Positions 7,261 through 17,156 are shown, numbered from the stretch's first letter. The stretch is 49,861 nt of DNA from an uncultured Bacteroidales bacterium (GCA_902771725.1 CACXXT010000035.1:1-49861); one strand, 5' to 3'. Program-made: numbers and translations. The notes: generated by a model from the sequence alone, not told the origin.

Positions 7261-8626
7261 TCCCACCTTCCATCGTGGCAATTTTGCCACCCGTTTGGGC
7301 ATCGTCCTTGCCACCGCAGGCTCCTCCGTGGGTCTGGGCAACATTTGGCGTTTCCCTGTGGAGACGGGTGCGAATGGTGGTGCAGCCTTCATCCTCATCT
7401 ATCTCCTCTGTGTCATCTTCCTTGGTGTCCCCATGATGACAGCCGAGTTCATCATCGGTCGTCGTGCCCACACCGATATCGCTTCCGCCTACCAGCGGCT
7501 GGCACCCCGTCAGCCGTGGTACATCACGGGATATGCCGGAATGCTTTGCGTGACACTCATCCTTTCCTACTACTCTGTTGTGGCTGGTTGGGTACTGAAA
7601 TATGCGGTGGATGCTGCCACGGGAACCCTTGCTTCCGTCAGCGACACCGCTGCCTATTTCTCCGATTTCAGTACCTCCACGTGGACACCTTTGTTTTTCG
7701 CTCTCGTCTTCCTGCTGCTGACCCACATCATCATTGTCCGTGGCGTGCAGAATGGCATCGAACGGTTCTCCAAGCTGCTGATGCCCTTGCTGCTCATCAT
7801 CATGTTGCTGCTGGCCATCGGTTCTTTGACGATGAGTGGAGCTGCTGCTGGAGTGGAGTTCCTGCTGAAACCCGACTTCTCGAAAATTGACTCCTCCGTG
7901 GTACTCTCGGCTTTGGGGCAGGCTTTCTTTTCGCTCTCGATAGCTATTGGCTGTCTCAGCACCTATGCGAGCTATTTCAAGCCCGACGTACCGTTGATGA
8001 AGACGGCGGCCAATGTGGTTGGTATCGACACTGTCGTGGCCATCCTCTCCGGCTTCATCATTTTCCCCGCCGTTTTCTCCGTGGCCGGTGTCGCGCCTGA
8101 TGCAGGTCCCGGCCTCGTCTTCGTCACGCTGCCCGAGATCTTCAATTCCCTCTTCAGAAGTGTTCCTTGGCTCGGCTATGGCTTCTCGTTGATGTTCTAT
8201 GTGCTGTTGGTGCTGGCGGCACTGACCAGTACGATTTCGATGCACGAGGAGGTCACGGCGTTCTTCGTCGACCGCTATGGCACCAGTCGCCGCCGTGCCG
8301 CCGTCTACATGACAGCCACTACCATAGTCCTGGCCACCTTGTGTTCGCTCAGCTTTGGTCCTCTGGCAGACTTCCGTCCCTTCTTCGGCCGTGGCTTCTT
8401 CGATGCCTTCAACGACGTCACCGCCCTGTGGATCATGCCTCTGAGTGGTATCGTCCTCAGTATCTTTGTCGGTTGGCGTCTGCCCAAGTCCCTAGTCATA
8501 GAAGAACTGACGAACCACCACACACTGCACTATCCAGACTGGCTCTTCCATGGTTTCTTCTTCCTCATCCGTTGGGTGGCGCCAATCGCCATCTGCCTCA
8601 TCTTCCTCAATGAACTGCTCAGCTAG
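7247..8626 (+). CDS. Sodium-dependent transporter, SNF family, copy 2 (TTG start)
   Basis: A 459-residue paralogue of the preceding gene, with the same signature (ATAGSSVGLGNIWRFP), a NGGAAFI segment and a closely similar end (RWVAPIAICLIFLNELLS versus RWLAPIAISLIFLNELGIL). No ATG exists in frame near the family start; the only in-frame ATG (7154) lies deep inside copy 1 and would add 31 unrelated residues. The TTG at 7247 gives MESSNPTFHRGNFATRLG, which aligns with MEKRANFGSKLG of copy 1, so I choose it. The start lies within the last codons of copy 1 (14-nt overlap), implying translational coupling. The pair is a tandem duplication; some SNF family members work as single chains, so two genes suggest two substrates. 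Confidence 0.88.
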   Translation: MESSNPTFHRGNFATRLGIVLATAGSSVGLGNIWRFPVETGANGGAAFILIYLLCVIFLGVPMMTAEFIIGRRAHTDIASAYQRLAPRQPWYITGYAGMLCVTLILSYYSVVAGWVLKYAVDAATGTLASVSDTAAYFSDFSTSTWTPLFFALVFLLLTHIIIVRGVQNGIERFSKLLMPLLLIIMLLLAIGSLTMSGAAAGVEFLLKPDFSKIDSSVVLSALGQAFFSLSIAIGCLSTYASYFKPDVPLMKTAANVVGIDTVVAILSGFIIFPAVFSVAGVAPDAGPGLVFVTLPEIFNSLFRSVPWLGYGFSLMFYVLLVLAALTSTISMHEEVTAFFVDRYGTSRRRAAVYMTATTIVLATLCSLSFGPLADFRPFFGRGFFDAFNDVTALWIMPLSGIVLSIFVGWRLPKSLVIEELTNHHTLHYPDWLFHGFFFLIRWVAPIAICLIFLNELLS

Positions 8627-9551
8627 CAGCCGCAGTTTCTGGCGTCGATGAAACGCAGTTCACGTTCCAGCATCTCCAGTCGTGGCATAGCAAATCCTGC
8701 TTTCCGTGCTTCGGTTATGGGGCGTGAGTACAAATATTCCACTTCCATGGGTCTGTGGAAGTCGAAGTCCAGACGCATTGAGGGAGAGTAGGGTACCATC
8801 TCGTCTGTCATCTTCATCATTTTCTGTGCGAAACTCTCGTCCAGTCCTTGTACGTCCAACGCCTGTGCTGCGCCGATGACTTCCATCATCTGTTCGTAAA
8901 TCAGCTGTCGTGTGCTGCTGTTTGCCAGTAGTTGGTCTGTCTGTGTCTGTAGTGCCACAGTCATGCCGTTGAAAGGCATATTCCAGACTGCTTTGCGCCA
9001 GCGTGCCTCGTAGTACTCCACTTCGTGGGCATCGATTCCAGCATCTATGAAGTCTGCCAGTACGGCGTCTGTGCGCTCCTTTTCAGGACAGGAGTAGTTG
9101 CCCAGGTTTATGCTGCCATAGCACTGATGACTGATGCGTCCTGGTTGGGTCTTTGCCGAGCAGATGAAAGCCAGCCCGGCCGCCAGCCACAGCCCGGGAA
9201 ACCACTCTTGCACATCAGCCTCCAGCCCGATGCCGTTCTGAATCAGTACCACCAGCGTGTCAGCCTTCAGCAGTGGGGGCAGCAGCGTTTGCAGCAGCCT
9301 TTCGTTGGTACTTTTGAGCCCAACAAGTATCACGTCCGCCTTAGACATTGCCTAGACGTCACTATAGGCATTTACTTGCGGCAGTATGAAGTCGCCGTCG
9401 CAAGAGTCCACGTGCAGCCCGTGGGTGCGTACATAATCATAATCCCTGTGGAGCAGGAAGTGGACATCGTGCCCGGCACGAGCCAGTTTGGCGCCATAGT
9501 AGCCGCCGATGGCGCCTGTTCCGATGATTGCGTAGGTCTTTTTGATAGCAT
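8623..9551 (-). pseudogene. Ketopantoate reductase-like gene (panE/apbA family) with a frameshift and an internal stop
   Basis: The minus strand encodes a 2-dehydropantoate 2-reductase-like protein: Rossmann segment IIGTGAIGGYYGAKLARAG, then VILVGLK, and the C-terminal helical domain (WRKAVWNMPFNGM). Two lesions break it. The TAG at 9352-9354 (minus strand) interrupts the frame between YSDV and AMSKADV; one base change (GAG to TAG) explains it. The Rossmann part also has no usable ATG: the ATG at 9549-9551 is one nucleotide out of frame, and adding one A to the five-A run (9539-9543) would give MLSKKTYAIIGTGAIGG. An intact downstream frame of 241 codons remains but lacks the cofactor-binding part. 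The family makes pantoate for coenzyme A, though many paralogues have other substrates. Sequencing error is possible, but two independent errors would be needed. Confidence 0.85.
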
Positions 9552-9568
9552 ATTTGTATTTTCATCTG

Positions 9569-9576
9569 CAAAAATA
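9569..9576 (-). promoter_or_regulatory. -7 box for the panE-like pseudogene
   Basis: On the minus strand this reads TATTTTTG followed by C, matching TAnnTTTG. It predicts a transcript start near 9562, 11 nt before the ATG at 9549-9551, which supports that ATG as the original start of the broken gene. Confidence 0.5.
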
Positions 9577-9640
9577 CTAGATTTCGTCCATATTTCCGAA
9601 ACTTTATTCCAAAAAGATGCTGAATGCGATACAAAAAGTG

Positions 9641-9648
9641 TAACTTTG
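9641..9648 (+). promoter_or_regulatory. -7 box for the sulfatase-maturase / glycosidase operon
   Basis: TAACTTTG followed by CC matches TAnnTTTG and lies 22 nt before the ATG at 9671. No obvious TTTG -33 element is seen at 19-21 nt upstream. Confidence 0.55.
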
Positions 9649-9670
9649 CCCTCTGAAACGCTTCCAACCT

Positions 9671-10909
9671 ATGACACTCGCCCCATTCGCATCACCCCTT
9701 TATGTAATGGCGAAGCCTGTCGGCAGTCTCTGTAACCTCTCGTGCGACTATTGCTACTACCTTGAGAAGGGTAATCTCTACACCGCCGAGGGCAGGAATC
9801 GCTATCTGATGAACGATGCGACCCTGGAACAATTCATCCGGCAGTATATTCAGTCACAGACTCAGCCCGAGGTGCTCTTCACTTGGCACGGCGGTGAACC
9901 GCTGATGCGGCCGCTCAGCTTTTATCAGCGGGCCTTGGCTCTCCAGCGCCAGTACGCCGACGGTCGCATCATCGACAATTGTCTGCAGACCAACGGCACA
10001 CTGCTGACCGACGAGTGGTGCCGTTTCTTCCGCGAGAACAACTGGCTCGTCGGTATCTCTATCGACGGACCTCAGGAGTTCCACGACGAGTACCGCCGGT
10101 CGCGAGGGGGGCAGCCTTCCTTTCAGAAAGTCATGAAGGGAATAGCGCTCCTACAGAAACACGGGGTGGAATGGAACGCCATGGGAGTCGTCAATGATTT
10201 CAATGCAGACCACCCCCTCGAGGTCTACCACTTCTATAAAGAAATAGGTACACGCTACATCCAGTTCGCACCCATCGTCGAACGTATCCAGCGCCACACC
10301 GACGGTCGCCATCTCGCAGCTCCCCACACGACCATCAACTCTAACCCCTCACTTGCCCCCTTCTCTGTCACCCCGCAACAGTATGCGCATTTCATCTGCA
10401 CGCTGTTTGACGAATGGGTGCGGCACGATGTAGGTGAGATCTTCGTCCAACTTTTCGATGCCACTCTTGCCCGGTGGATGGGCGTGCAGCCCGGCGTTTG
10501 CTATATGGCAGAGTCCTGTGGACACGCAGCCGTCATGGAGCATAACGGCGATATCTATTCCTGTGACCACTTCGTCTTCCCCGAATACCTTCTGGGTAAC
10601 ATCCACCACGACAGCATTACTGGTATGATGTACAGTCAGCGCCAACGCGATTTCGGACGTGCCAAGTTGGAGCAGCTGCCCACTCAGTGTCGCACTTGTC
10701 CCTGGCTTTTTGCCTGCAATGGCGGATGCCCCAAGGACCGTTTCCAGATCACAGCCGATGGGGAGCACCACCTTAATTACCTCTGCTCTGCCTATCGCCG
10801 CTACTTCGAACACGTAGCACCCTACATGGATTTCATGAAGAACGAATTGCAGCACCAGCGGCCGCCTGCCAACATCATGAACCAGTTCCCGAAATCAGAA
10901 CACCTCTAA
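9671..10909 (+). CDS. Anaerobic sulfatase-maturating enzyme (radical SAM/SPASM)
   Basis: A 412-residue radical SAM enzyme. The CxxxCxxC motif binding the SAM iron-sulfur cluster is C21/C25/C28 (CNLSCDYC). TWHGGEPL and QTNGTLL are typical of anaerobic sulfatase maturases, and the C-terminal SPASM region carries further cysteines (CGH, YSCDHF, CRTCPW, CNGGCPKDRF, LCSAYRRYF) for two auxiliary clusters. The enzyme converts a cysteine or serine of type I sulfatases to formylglycine in the cytoplasm. No sulfatase gene lies in this window, so its client must be elsewhere. The next gene (GH35) starts 5 nt after the stop, so it appears cotranscribed with glycosidases. Confidence 0.9.
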   Translation: MTLAPFASPLYVMAKPVGSLCNLSCDYCYYLEKGNLYTAEGRNRYLMNDATLEQFIRQYIQSQTQPEVLFTWHGGEPLMRPLSFYQRALALQRQYADGRIIDNCLQTNGTLLTDEWCRFFRENNWLVGISIDGPQEFHDEYRRSRGGQPSFQKVMKGIALLQKHGVEWNAMGVVNDFNADHPLEVYHFYKEIGTRYIQFAPIVERIQRHTDGRHLAAPHTTINSNPSLAPFSVTPQQYAHFICTLFDEWVRHDVGEIFVQLFDATLARWMGVQPGVCYMAESCGHAAVMEHNGDIYSCDHFVFPEYLLGNIHHDSITGMMYSQRQRDFGRAKLEQLPTQCRTCPWLFACNGGCPKDRFQITADGEHHLNYLCSAYRRYFEHVAPYMDFMKNELQHQRPPANIMNQFPKSEHL

Positions 10910-10914
10910 AACGC

Positions 10915-13014
10915 ATGAATATGAAATCTCCTTCCCATCACATCGAGATGAGTTCCCTGCTCGTCCTGTTCTTCGCCTTGCTCGGCAGCCTTCCGCTTGC
11001 AGCGCAGCCTTCTCTTCCCTTGGGCGCAGCCGTCTCCTGGGACCGCCACACCCTGCTCTTCGACGGTCACCACGTGTGTCCTGTTATGGGCGAAATCCAC
11101 TACAGCCGTGTGCCTGCCGACGAGTGGGCTACAGAGGTGCGTAAGATGCATGAGGGAGGTGTAACCATCATCGCGGCCTACGTTTTCTGGAACCACATAG
11201 AGGAAGTTGAGAATCAGTTCGACTGGAGCGGACAGCGCGACCTGCGACGCTTTCTGGAAGTCTGCAAGGCCGAGGGACTGCCCGTGGTGCTGCGTCTGGG
11301 ACCATGGTGCCACGGCGAGGTACGCAACGGTGGGCTGCCCGACTGGCTGTTCCAGAAACAGTGTCGGATGCGTTCGGAGGATCCTGTCTTTTTGACCTAC
11401 GTCACCCGCCTCTACCGTCAGATTTTCACCCAGGTGCAAGGACTTCAGTGGAAGGACGGCGGCCCCGTCCTCGCTGCCCAGTTCGACAACGAGTATCGAG
11501 GGCCAGCTTCGTACCTGCTGGCACTGAAACGCATTGCCCTCACCATCGGCTTTGACCTCCCTTTCTATACCCGCACGGGATGGCCGGAACTCACTACCCC
11601 AATGCCTTTCGGCGAGATGCTCCCCCTCTACGGCGACTACGCCGACGGCTTTTGGGACAAGAGCACCCAGGAAGGTGTCGGAAACTACTATAAGGCATTT
11701 AATTTCAAGGGGCAGCGTGTTGCCACGTCCATAGGAACAGATTTCCTTACCTATTCTAAAGATTCTACATCAAGCATTCTGCATTCAGCATCAGCCACTT
11801 ACCCCTACTTCACCTGTGAACTCGGAGGCGGTATGGCCACTGCCTACCATCGTCGCCCCTACGTCTATCCGGAGGATGCCTATTCGATGGCGCTGGTGAA
11901 GCTGGGCAGCGGCAGCAACCTGCTGGGATATTATATGTACCACGGCGGGACGAACCCCGAAGGCCGTCTGCACACCCTCAACGAGTGCCAGACCTCTCCT
12001 TTCACGGCCAACAACGACCTGCCTGTTTGTACCTATGACTTCCAGGCTCCTTTGGGTGAGTTCGGTCAGACCAATCCTCAGTACTACCGACTGCGCCCCT
12101 TGCATCTCTTCATGCAGGACTTTGGGGAACTGCTGGCGCCCATGGAGGCTTCCTTCCCCGTTCAGCAGGACCTGCGGCAAGGTGATGACACCCAGTTGCG
12201 TTGGTCTTTCCGCTCCGATGGTAAGTCCGCTTTCGTTTTCATTAACAACTACGAACGTTTCGCCAACCTCACAGCCAAACGTGGAGTTCAGTTCGAAGTC
12301 TGCGGTGTGCGTTTCCCCCAGAAACCTATCACCATCCCTGCTGGCTGCGCTGCCATCTTCCCGGTGAATGTTGCAGGAATCCACTACGCCACCGCACAGT
12401 TGGTCTCCTGCCGCGACGACAAGATTTGTTTGATGCAGGTTCCTGGCGTTCCCACCACCATCGTTTTGCAGAACGGTCGGACGTTGAACAACGTGAAACC
12501 TCAGGGGCTTTCCCGTCCTGTCTCGGGCAACATTTATCTGCTCAGCCGTGATGAGGCTGAAAACCTCTTCTTGCCCACGCACGCCAGCCTGCCAGCCACC
12601 GACATCCCCTTTGTCCGTATCTTGAAGGCAGCCACCCCGCGTGTCATCCAGAAAGGCAAGGCCAAGGTCGCTGCCGCTCCCACCGAGGAAGACTGGCAGC
12701 AGGCTGCAGTCTACCGCATCAAGTTTCCTGTGGCAGCAGCAGATTCTTCACTCAGCACCCCTCACTCTTCACTATTGAGTATCACCTACCGTGGCGACTG
12801 TGCCCGCCTGTTTGCCAATGGCCGCCTCGTGGCCGACAACTTCTACTACGGCCGTCCCTTCCTCTATGGCCTATGGCGCCTGCCCACCGGCTGCACGGAA
12901 TTGGAACTCCGCATCCTTCCCCTTCAGCCAGATGCCCCCATCTACCTCCCTCGCGAGGCTGACCGTACTCCAGGCGAGGCTCTCTCCTCCATCTCCCTCA
13001 TCCCCTGCAAATAA
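10915..13014 (+). CDS. Exported GH35 family glycosidase (probable beta-galactosidase)
   Basis: A 699-residue GH35 enzyme with a signal peptide (MSSLLVLFFALLGSLPLAAQ from residue 12). Family blocks are clear: GEIHYSRVP, FWNHIEE, LRLGPWCHGEVRNGGLPDWL. The predicted acid/base is E193 (QFDNEY) and the nucleophile E302 (YFTCELGGGM). GH35 enzymes release beta-linked galactose, or glucosamine in some branches, from glycan ends; the periplasm or outer membrane is the likely site. Two Ser/Thr-rich low-complexity stretches (about residues 281-294, and SSLSTPHSSLLS encoded near 12748-12780) look like inserted simple sequence. ATG 10915 or ATG 10921 could be the start; either keeps the signal peptide. 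Confidence 0.9.
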   Translation: MNMKSPSHHIEMSSLLVLFFALLGSLPLAAQPSLPLGAAVSWDRHTLLFDGHHVCPVMGEIHYSRVPADEWATEVRKMHEGGVTIIAAYVFWNHIEEVENQFDWSGQRDLRRFLEVCKAEGLPVVLRLGPWCHGEVRNGGLPDWLFQKQCRMRSEDPVFLTYVTRLYRQIFTQVQGLQWKDGGPVLAAQFDNEYRGPASYLLALKRIALTIGFDLPFYTRTGWPELTTPMPFGEMLPLYGDYADGFWDKSTQEGVGNYYKAFNFKGQRVATSIGTDFLTYSKDSTSSILHSASATYPYFTCELGGGMATAYHRRPYVYPEDAYSMALVKLGSGSNLLGYYMYHGGTNPEGRLHTLNECQTSPFTANNDLPVCTYDFQAPLGEFGQTNPQYYRLRPLHLFMQDFGELLAPMEASFPVQQDLRQGDDTQLRWSFRSDGKSAFVFINNYERFANLTAKRGVQFEVCGVRFPQKPITIPAGCAAIFPVNVAGIHYATAQLVSCRDDKICLMQVPGVPTTIVLQNGRTLNNVKPQGLSRPVSGNIYLLSRDEAENLFLPTHASLPATDIPFVRILKAATPRVIQKGKAKVAAAPTEEDWQQAAVYRIKFPVAAADSSLSTPHSSLLSITYRGDCARLFANGRLVADNFYYGRPFLYGLWRLPTGCTELELRILPLQPDAPIYLPREADRTPGEALSSISLIPCK

Positions 13015-13072
13015 CTCCCCCATCATTCCCCCTTCCTCATCATTATAGTTCTCATTCCCTTCTTCACTCCCC

Positions 13073-15868
13073 ATGCAGCGTTCCCCTCTCTCCCTCCTCA
13101 TCATCCTCTTGCTCAGCGTAGGCAGCGGCAGTGCCTCAGCACAGGAACTCCTTGACCTCTCTGGCACCTGGCACCTTCGCTCCCGCCTCTCCGCCACCGC
13201 CGTCACCCTCCCCGGTTCTCTCCTCACCAACGGCCTCGGTGACGACCTCTCTGTGGACACCCGCTGGACAGGCTCGCTCTACGACAGCAGCTACTACTTC
13301 AACCCCTTCATGGAGCCCTACCGCCACGCCGGCAATATGTCCTTCCCCTTCTTCCTCACCCCCAGCAAGCACTTCACAGGCGAAGCTACTTACAGTCGCA
13401 CCGTCAGTGTTCCCAAGAGCTGGCGCCATCGGCAGGTCACGCTCTTCCTGGAGCGCCCTCATATCGAGACCACCGTTTATGTCAACGGCCGTGAGGTAGG
13501 GCACCAGATGTCACTCTCCGTACCTCATCAGTACGATGTCACTCCCTATTTGCATTTCGGCCGTGACAACGAAATCGCCATCCGCGTCTACAATGGCATC
13601 GAGAACGTCTGTGTCGGGCAGGACTCCCACAGTGTCACAGACCAGACCCAGGGCAACTGGAACGGCATAGCAGGGCGCATAGAGCTGCGTACGACACCTT
13701 TTATATATAGGCAGCGCGTCACCACCGACCTTGCCACCTCCAACGCCCATATCACCCTCAACGACCAGACCTTTGACGTCCACGTCCCCGGTGCCCAACC
13801 GTGGAGCGAGCATTCGCCGCGCCTCTACACCGCCACCGTCAACTATCAGGGGCGTCCCTTCCGTGTCACCTTCGGTTTCCGCGAGGTCGCTGTGCGCGGT
13901 CGTGACATCCTCCTCAATGGCCGCCCCGTCCACCTGCGCGGCACCGTGGAGAACTGCTGTTTCCCCGAGACCGGTTTCCCGCCCACCGACACCGCTTCCT
14001 GGGAACGTATCTTCCGCATCTGCAAGGACTACGGCCTCAACCACATGCGTTTCCACAGCTATTGCCCGCCTGAAGCCGCCTTCGTCGCGGCTGACCGCCT
14101 CGGATTCTACTTACAGCCCGAAGGTCCTTCGTGGCCCAACCACGGTGTGAAACTCGGCAACGGTATGCCCATTGACAAGTACCTCGCCGACGAGTGTCGT
14201 GCCATCCTCGACCGCTATGGCCACCATCCCTCCTTCATCATGCTTGCCGCCGGCAATGAACCTGCCGGGAACTGGGTTCGCTGGGGTGCCGACTTCGTCC
14301 GGGAGATGAAGGACTACGACCCCTCACGCATCTACTGCACCGCCAGTGTCGGAGGTGGATGGGAGTGGGACTACGGCTCGGAATACCACGTCAAGGGCGG
14401 AGCACGCGGACTGGAATGGAACCGCCGTCAGCCCAGCAGCGATGATGACTTCGCTGAACAGATAGCACATCCGAGGAACTACAAAGGTTCCGAACCCAAT
14501 ACCTCCCCCCTTCTCTCCCACGAGCAAGGCCAGTGGTGCGCATTCCCAGATTTCAAGGAAATACCACAGTACACCGGAGCCTACCGCGCCGCCAATTTCC
14601 AGATCTTCCGCGACCTGCTCGCTGCTCATGGCATGGCCTCGCAGGCCGAACAGTTCCTGATGGCCAGCGGCCGACTGCAGGTGCTGGCCTATAAATACGA
14701 AATCGAGCGTCATCTACGCACCCCTGGCTACGCCGGCTTCCAGCTCCTCAGCCTGAACGACTACAGCGGCCAGGGCACCGCTCTCGTAGGACCGCTGAAT
14801 GTCCATTGGAGTGAGAAAGGCTACTGCACCGCTGCCGACTGGCGCGAGTTCTGCAGCGACCTCGTTCCCCTCGCCCGCTTCCCCCGTTTCACCTTCCAGA
14901 CCACCGACACCCTCCGCATCCCCGTCAGTCTCTATGACGCCACCTCCTCCCTCTTCCCCTCCTCTGCCACAGTGCACGGCGGTTCTCCCGTCGTGTCCTC
15001 CTCTTCTCCCTCCCCTCGCTCCCTCACCTACACCATCGCCCTCGGCTCCCGCATTCTCCAGAGCGGCTCTTGCATGGATGGCGATGTCATCACCTTCCTC
15101 CCCTCCGCCGTTGAGCATGCTGCCAAGCTCACACTCACCATCACCGCCGATGCCTCCCATCGGAACCACTGGGACTTCTGGATCTACCCAACCGTAGCCA
15201 GCGAATCCGGTGCCTCCATTACTATCTGCGACTTCTCCTCCGCCGCGATTCCCTCGAAGCAAGAAGTGGGCAACGCTTGGTCCCTTCTCGACTCCCTCCT
15301 CGCCGCCGGCCACGATGTCCTTCTCCTTGCCGGCGACAAAATCAAGTACGGAAACGATGTCGTCCACCGCTTCCTGCCCGTCTTCTGGAACACCTCGTGG
15401 TTCAAGATGAAACCGCCCCACACCACGGGTGCCCTCATCCAATCCCAGCACCCCATCTTCCGCGACTTCCCCACTGACGACTGGCAAGACTTGCAGTGGT
15501 GGGAACTCACCAACCGTGCCCAGTGCATCAACCTCGCCGAGTTCCCTGTGGACTATCAGCCCATCGTGCAGCCCATCGACACCTGGCACCTCTCGCGCAA
15601 GCTTGGAATGCTGCTCGAAGCCCGCGTCGGCAAGGGACGCCTCATTCTTACCACCTTCGACCTCTCTACAGACCTCGACCGCCGCATCGTTGCACGGCAG
15701 CTCCGCTATAGCATCCTCCGCTATATGCAAAGCTCCGATTTCAACCCCACTCTCAACCTCTCCCCGGATGTCCTCCATCACCTCTTCGAGCGTGAAGCCC
15801 CGGCTGTAGATATGTTCACTCGCGAGTCGCCTGATGAACTCAAACCGAAATTCTCCAACCAGAACTGA
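13073..15868 (+). CDS. Exported GH2 family glycosidase (beta-galactosidase-like)
   Basis: A 931-residue GH2 enzyme with a signal peptide (LSLLIILLLSVGSGSASAQ). The order is an N-terminal jelly-roll sugar-binding domain, an immunoglobulin-like domain, and a TIM barrel with acid/base E396 (AAGNEPAGN) and probable nucleophile E484 (LSHEQGQW). An extra C-terminal region follows. GH2 covers beta-galactosidases, beta-mannosidases and beta-glucuronidases; the specificity cannot be fixed here. A Ser/Pro-rich segment encoded at 14939-15029 (SSLFPSSATV...SSSSPSPRS) is low-complexity and CT-rich. The 58-nt gap to the GH35 gene is pyrimidine-rich. The stop TGA 15866-15868 is followed after 1 nt by the transporter ATG. 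Confidence 0.88.
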   Translation: MQRSPLSLLIILLLSVGSGSASAQELLDLSGTWHLRSRLSATAVTLPGSLLTNGLGDDLSVDTRWTGSLYDSSYYFNPFMEPYRHAGNMSFPFFLTPSKHFTGEATYSRTVSVPKSWRHRQVTLFLERPHIETTVYVNGREVGHQMSLSVPHQYDVTPYLHFGRDNEIAIRVYNGIENVCVGQDSHSVTDQTQGNWNGIAGRIELRTTPFIYRQRVTTDLATSNAHITLNDQTFDVHVPGAQPWSEHSPRLYTATVNYQGRPFRVTFGFREVAVRGRDILLNGRPVHLRGTVENCCFPETGFPPTDTASWERIFRICKDYGLNHMRFHSYCPPEAAFVAADRLGFYLQPEGPSWPNHGVKLGNGMPIDKYLADECRAILDRYGHHPSFIMLAAGNEPAGNWVRWGADFVREMKDYDPSRIYCTASVGGGWEWDYGSEYHVKGGARGLEWNRRQPSSDDDFAEQIAHPRNYKGSEPNTSPLLSHEQGQWCAFPDFKEIPQYTGAYRAANFQIFRDLLAAHGMASQAEQFLMASGRLQVLAYKYEIERHLRTPGYAGFQLLSLNDYSGQGTALVGPLNVHWSEKGYCTAADWREFCSDLVPLARFPRFTFQTTDTLRIPVSLYDATSSLFPSSATVHGGSPVVSSSSPSPRSLTYTIALGSRILQSGSCMDGDVITFLPSAVEHAAKLTLTITADASHRNHWDFWIYPTVASESGASITICDFSSAAIPSKQEVGNAWSLLDSLLAAGHDVLLLAGDKIKYGNDVVHRFLPVFWNTSWFKMKPPHTTGALIQSQHPIFRDFPTDDWQDLQWWELTNRAQCINLAEFPVDYQPIVQPIDTWHLSRKLGMLLEARVGKGRLILTTFDLSTDLDRRIVARQLRYSILRYMQSSDFNPTLNLSPDVLHHLFEREAPAVDMFTRESPDELKPKFSNQN

Positions 15869-15869
15869 T

Positions 15870-17156
15870 ATGTACAACAAAGGCTTTCTTTATTTTATCT
15901 GCTCCGTATCTGCCATGGGCGGTCTGCTCTTTGGCTACGACTGGGTGGTTATTGGCGGTGCCAAGCCGTTCTATGAATTGTACTTTGGTATTGCAAACTC
16001 GCCAGTGATGCAGGGCGTGGCGATGACGACGGCACTCATCGGTTGCCTTGTGGGTGCAATGGTGGCAGGTGCTGCTGCCGACCGCTATGGGCGCAAGCCG
16101 CTTCTGACGCTTTCGGCGGTGCTGTTCACGGTGTCTGCTATCGGCACAGGTCTGTTCAATGACTTCACCTTATTTAATATAGCGCGCTTCGTGGGCGGCG
16201 TAGGTATCGGTGTAGCCTCGGCGCTGGCTCCTATGTACATTGCCGAAGTCAGTCCTGCTCATATCCGCGGGCGCATGGTCAGCCTGAACCAGATGACCAT
16301 CGTGCTGGGAATCCTGGCGGCACAGGTGGTGAACCTGCTGTTGGCCCGCGACACCAGTGTGGCCGAGAGTCAGGCGTGGAATGTGTCGTGGGGCTGGCGC
16401 TGGATGTTCTGGGCCGAGACGCTGCCCGCTGCCCTATTCCTCATGATGAGTTTCTTCATTCCAGAGAGCCCTGTTTATCTTAAAATGAAGAAAGTGGACT
16501 CTTCCCCTCAACCAGTCCTGGAAGGAAGAACTGAATGCTCTTTTTGGACAGGTTTGGGGAAAGAACCCGGTCTTCGCCGTGTACTTACCTTGGGCCTGGT
16601 CATCGCGGTCTTCCAGCAGTGGTGTGGCACGAACGTCATCTTCAACTACGCTCAGGAGATATTCGTGGGTGCCGGCTTTGATGTGGACGGTATGTTTATC
16701 AACATCGTCATCACGGGTATTGCCAATGTTGTCTTCACCTTCGTGGCGCTCTATACTATTGAGAAGTGGGGACGGCGGACACTGATGCTGCTGGGTGCCG
16801 GCGGGCTGGGTGTCATCTACGCTGTTCTGGGCTACTGCTACTACCAGCAGCTGACGGGCTTCGCGATGGTGGCGCTCGTGGTGGCTGCCATCTCGGTTTA
16901 TGCCATGACGCTGGGGCCTGTCACGTGGACCCTGCTGGCAGAGATTTTCCCCAACCGCGTGCGTGGCTTGGCCATGGCTATCTGTACGTTCGCCTTGTGG
17001 GTGGGTTGTTGTACGCTGACATTCTCCTTCCCCTCGATGAACGCGGCGCTGGGCAGCAGCGGCACCTTCTGGGTGTACTCTGCCATCTGTGCCTGTACCT
17101 TCGTGTTCCTCTATCGCAACTGTCCTGAGACGAAAGGCAGGGAGTTGGAGGAGTAA
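15870..17156 (+). CDS. MFS sugar porter (SP family)
   Basis: A 428-residue, 12-helix major facilitator protein of the sugar porter family, likely a proton/sugar symporter. Family motifs are DRYGRKP after TM2, the RFVGGVGIG segment, PESPVYL before the central loop, and PETKGREL at the C-terminus. I place the start at ATG 15870 (MYNKGFLYF), 1 nt after the GH2 stop; a longer in-frame start inside the GH2 gene would add residues unlike the family. The close packing indicates cotranscription with the GH35/GH2 genes, so it probably imports the sugar they release. The central loop has a short unusual insertion (KKVDSSPQPVLEGRTEC). Confidence 0.9.
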   Translation: MYNKGFLYFICSVSAMGGLLFGYDWVVIGGAKPFYELYFGIANSPVMQGVAMTTALIGCLVGAMVAGAAADRYGRKPLLTLSAVLFTVSAIGTGLFNDFTLFNIARFVGGVGIGVASALAPMYIAEVSPAHIRGRMVSLNQMTIVLGILAAQVVNLLLARDTSVAESQAWNVSWGWRWMFWAETLPAALFLMMSFFIPESPVYLKMKKVDSSPQPVLEGRTECSFWTGLGKEPGLRRVLTLGLVIAVFQQWCGTNVIFNYAQEIFVGAGFDVDGMFINIVITGIANVVFTFVALYTIEKWGRRTLMLLGAGGLGVIYAVLGYCYYQQLTGFAMVALVVAAISVYAMTLGPVTWTLLAEIFPNRVRGLAMAICTFALWVGCCTLTFSFPSMNAALGSSGTFWVYSAICACTFVFLYRNCPETKGRELEE

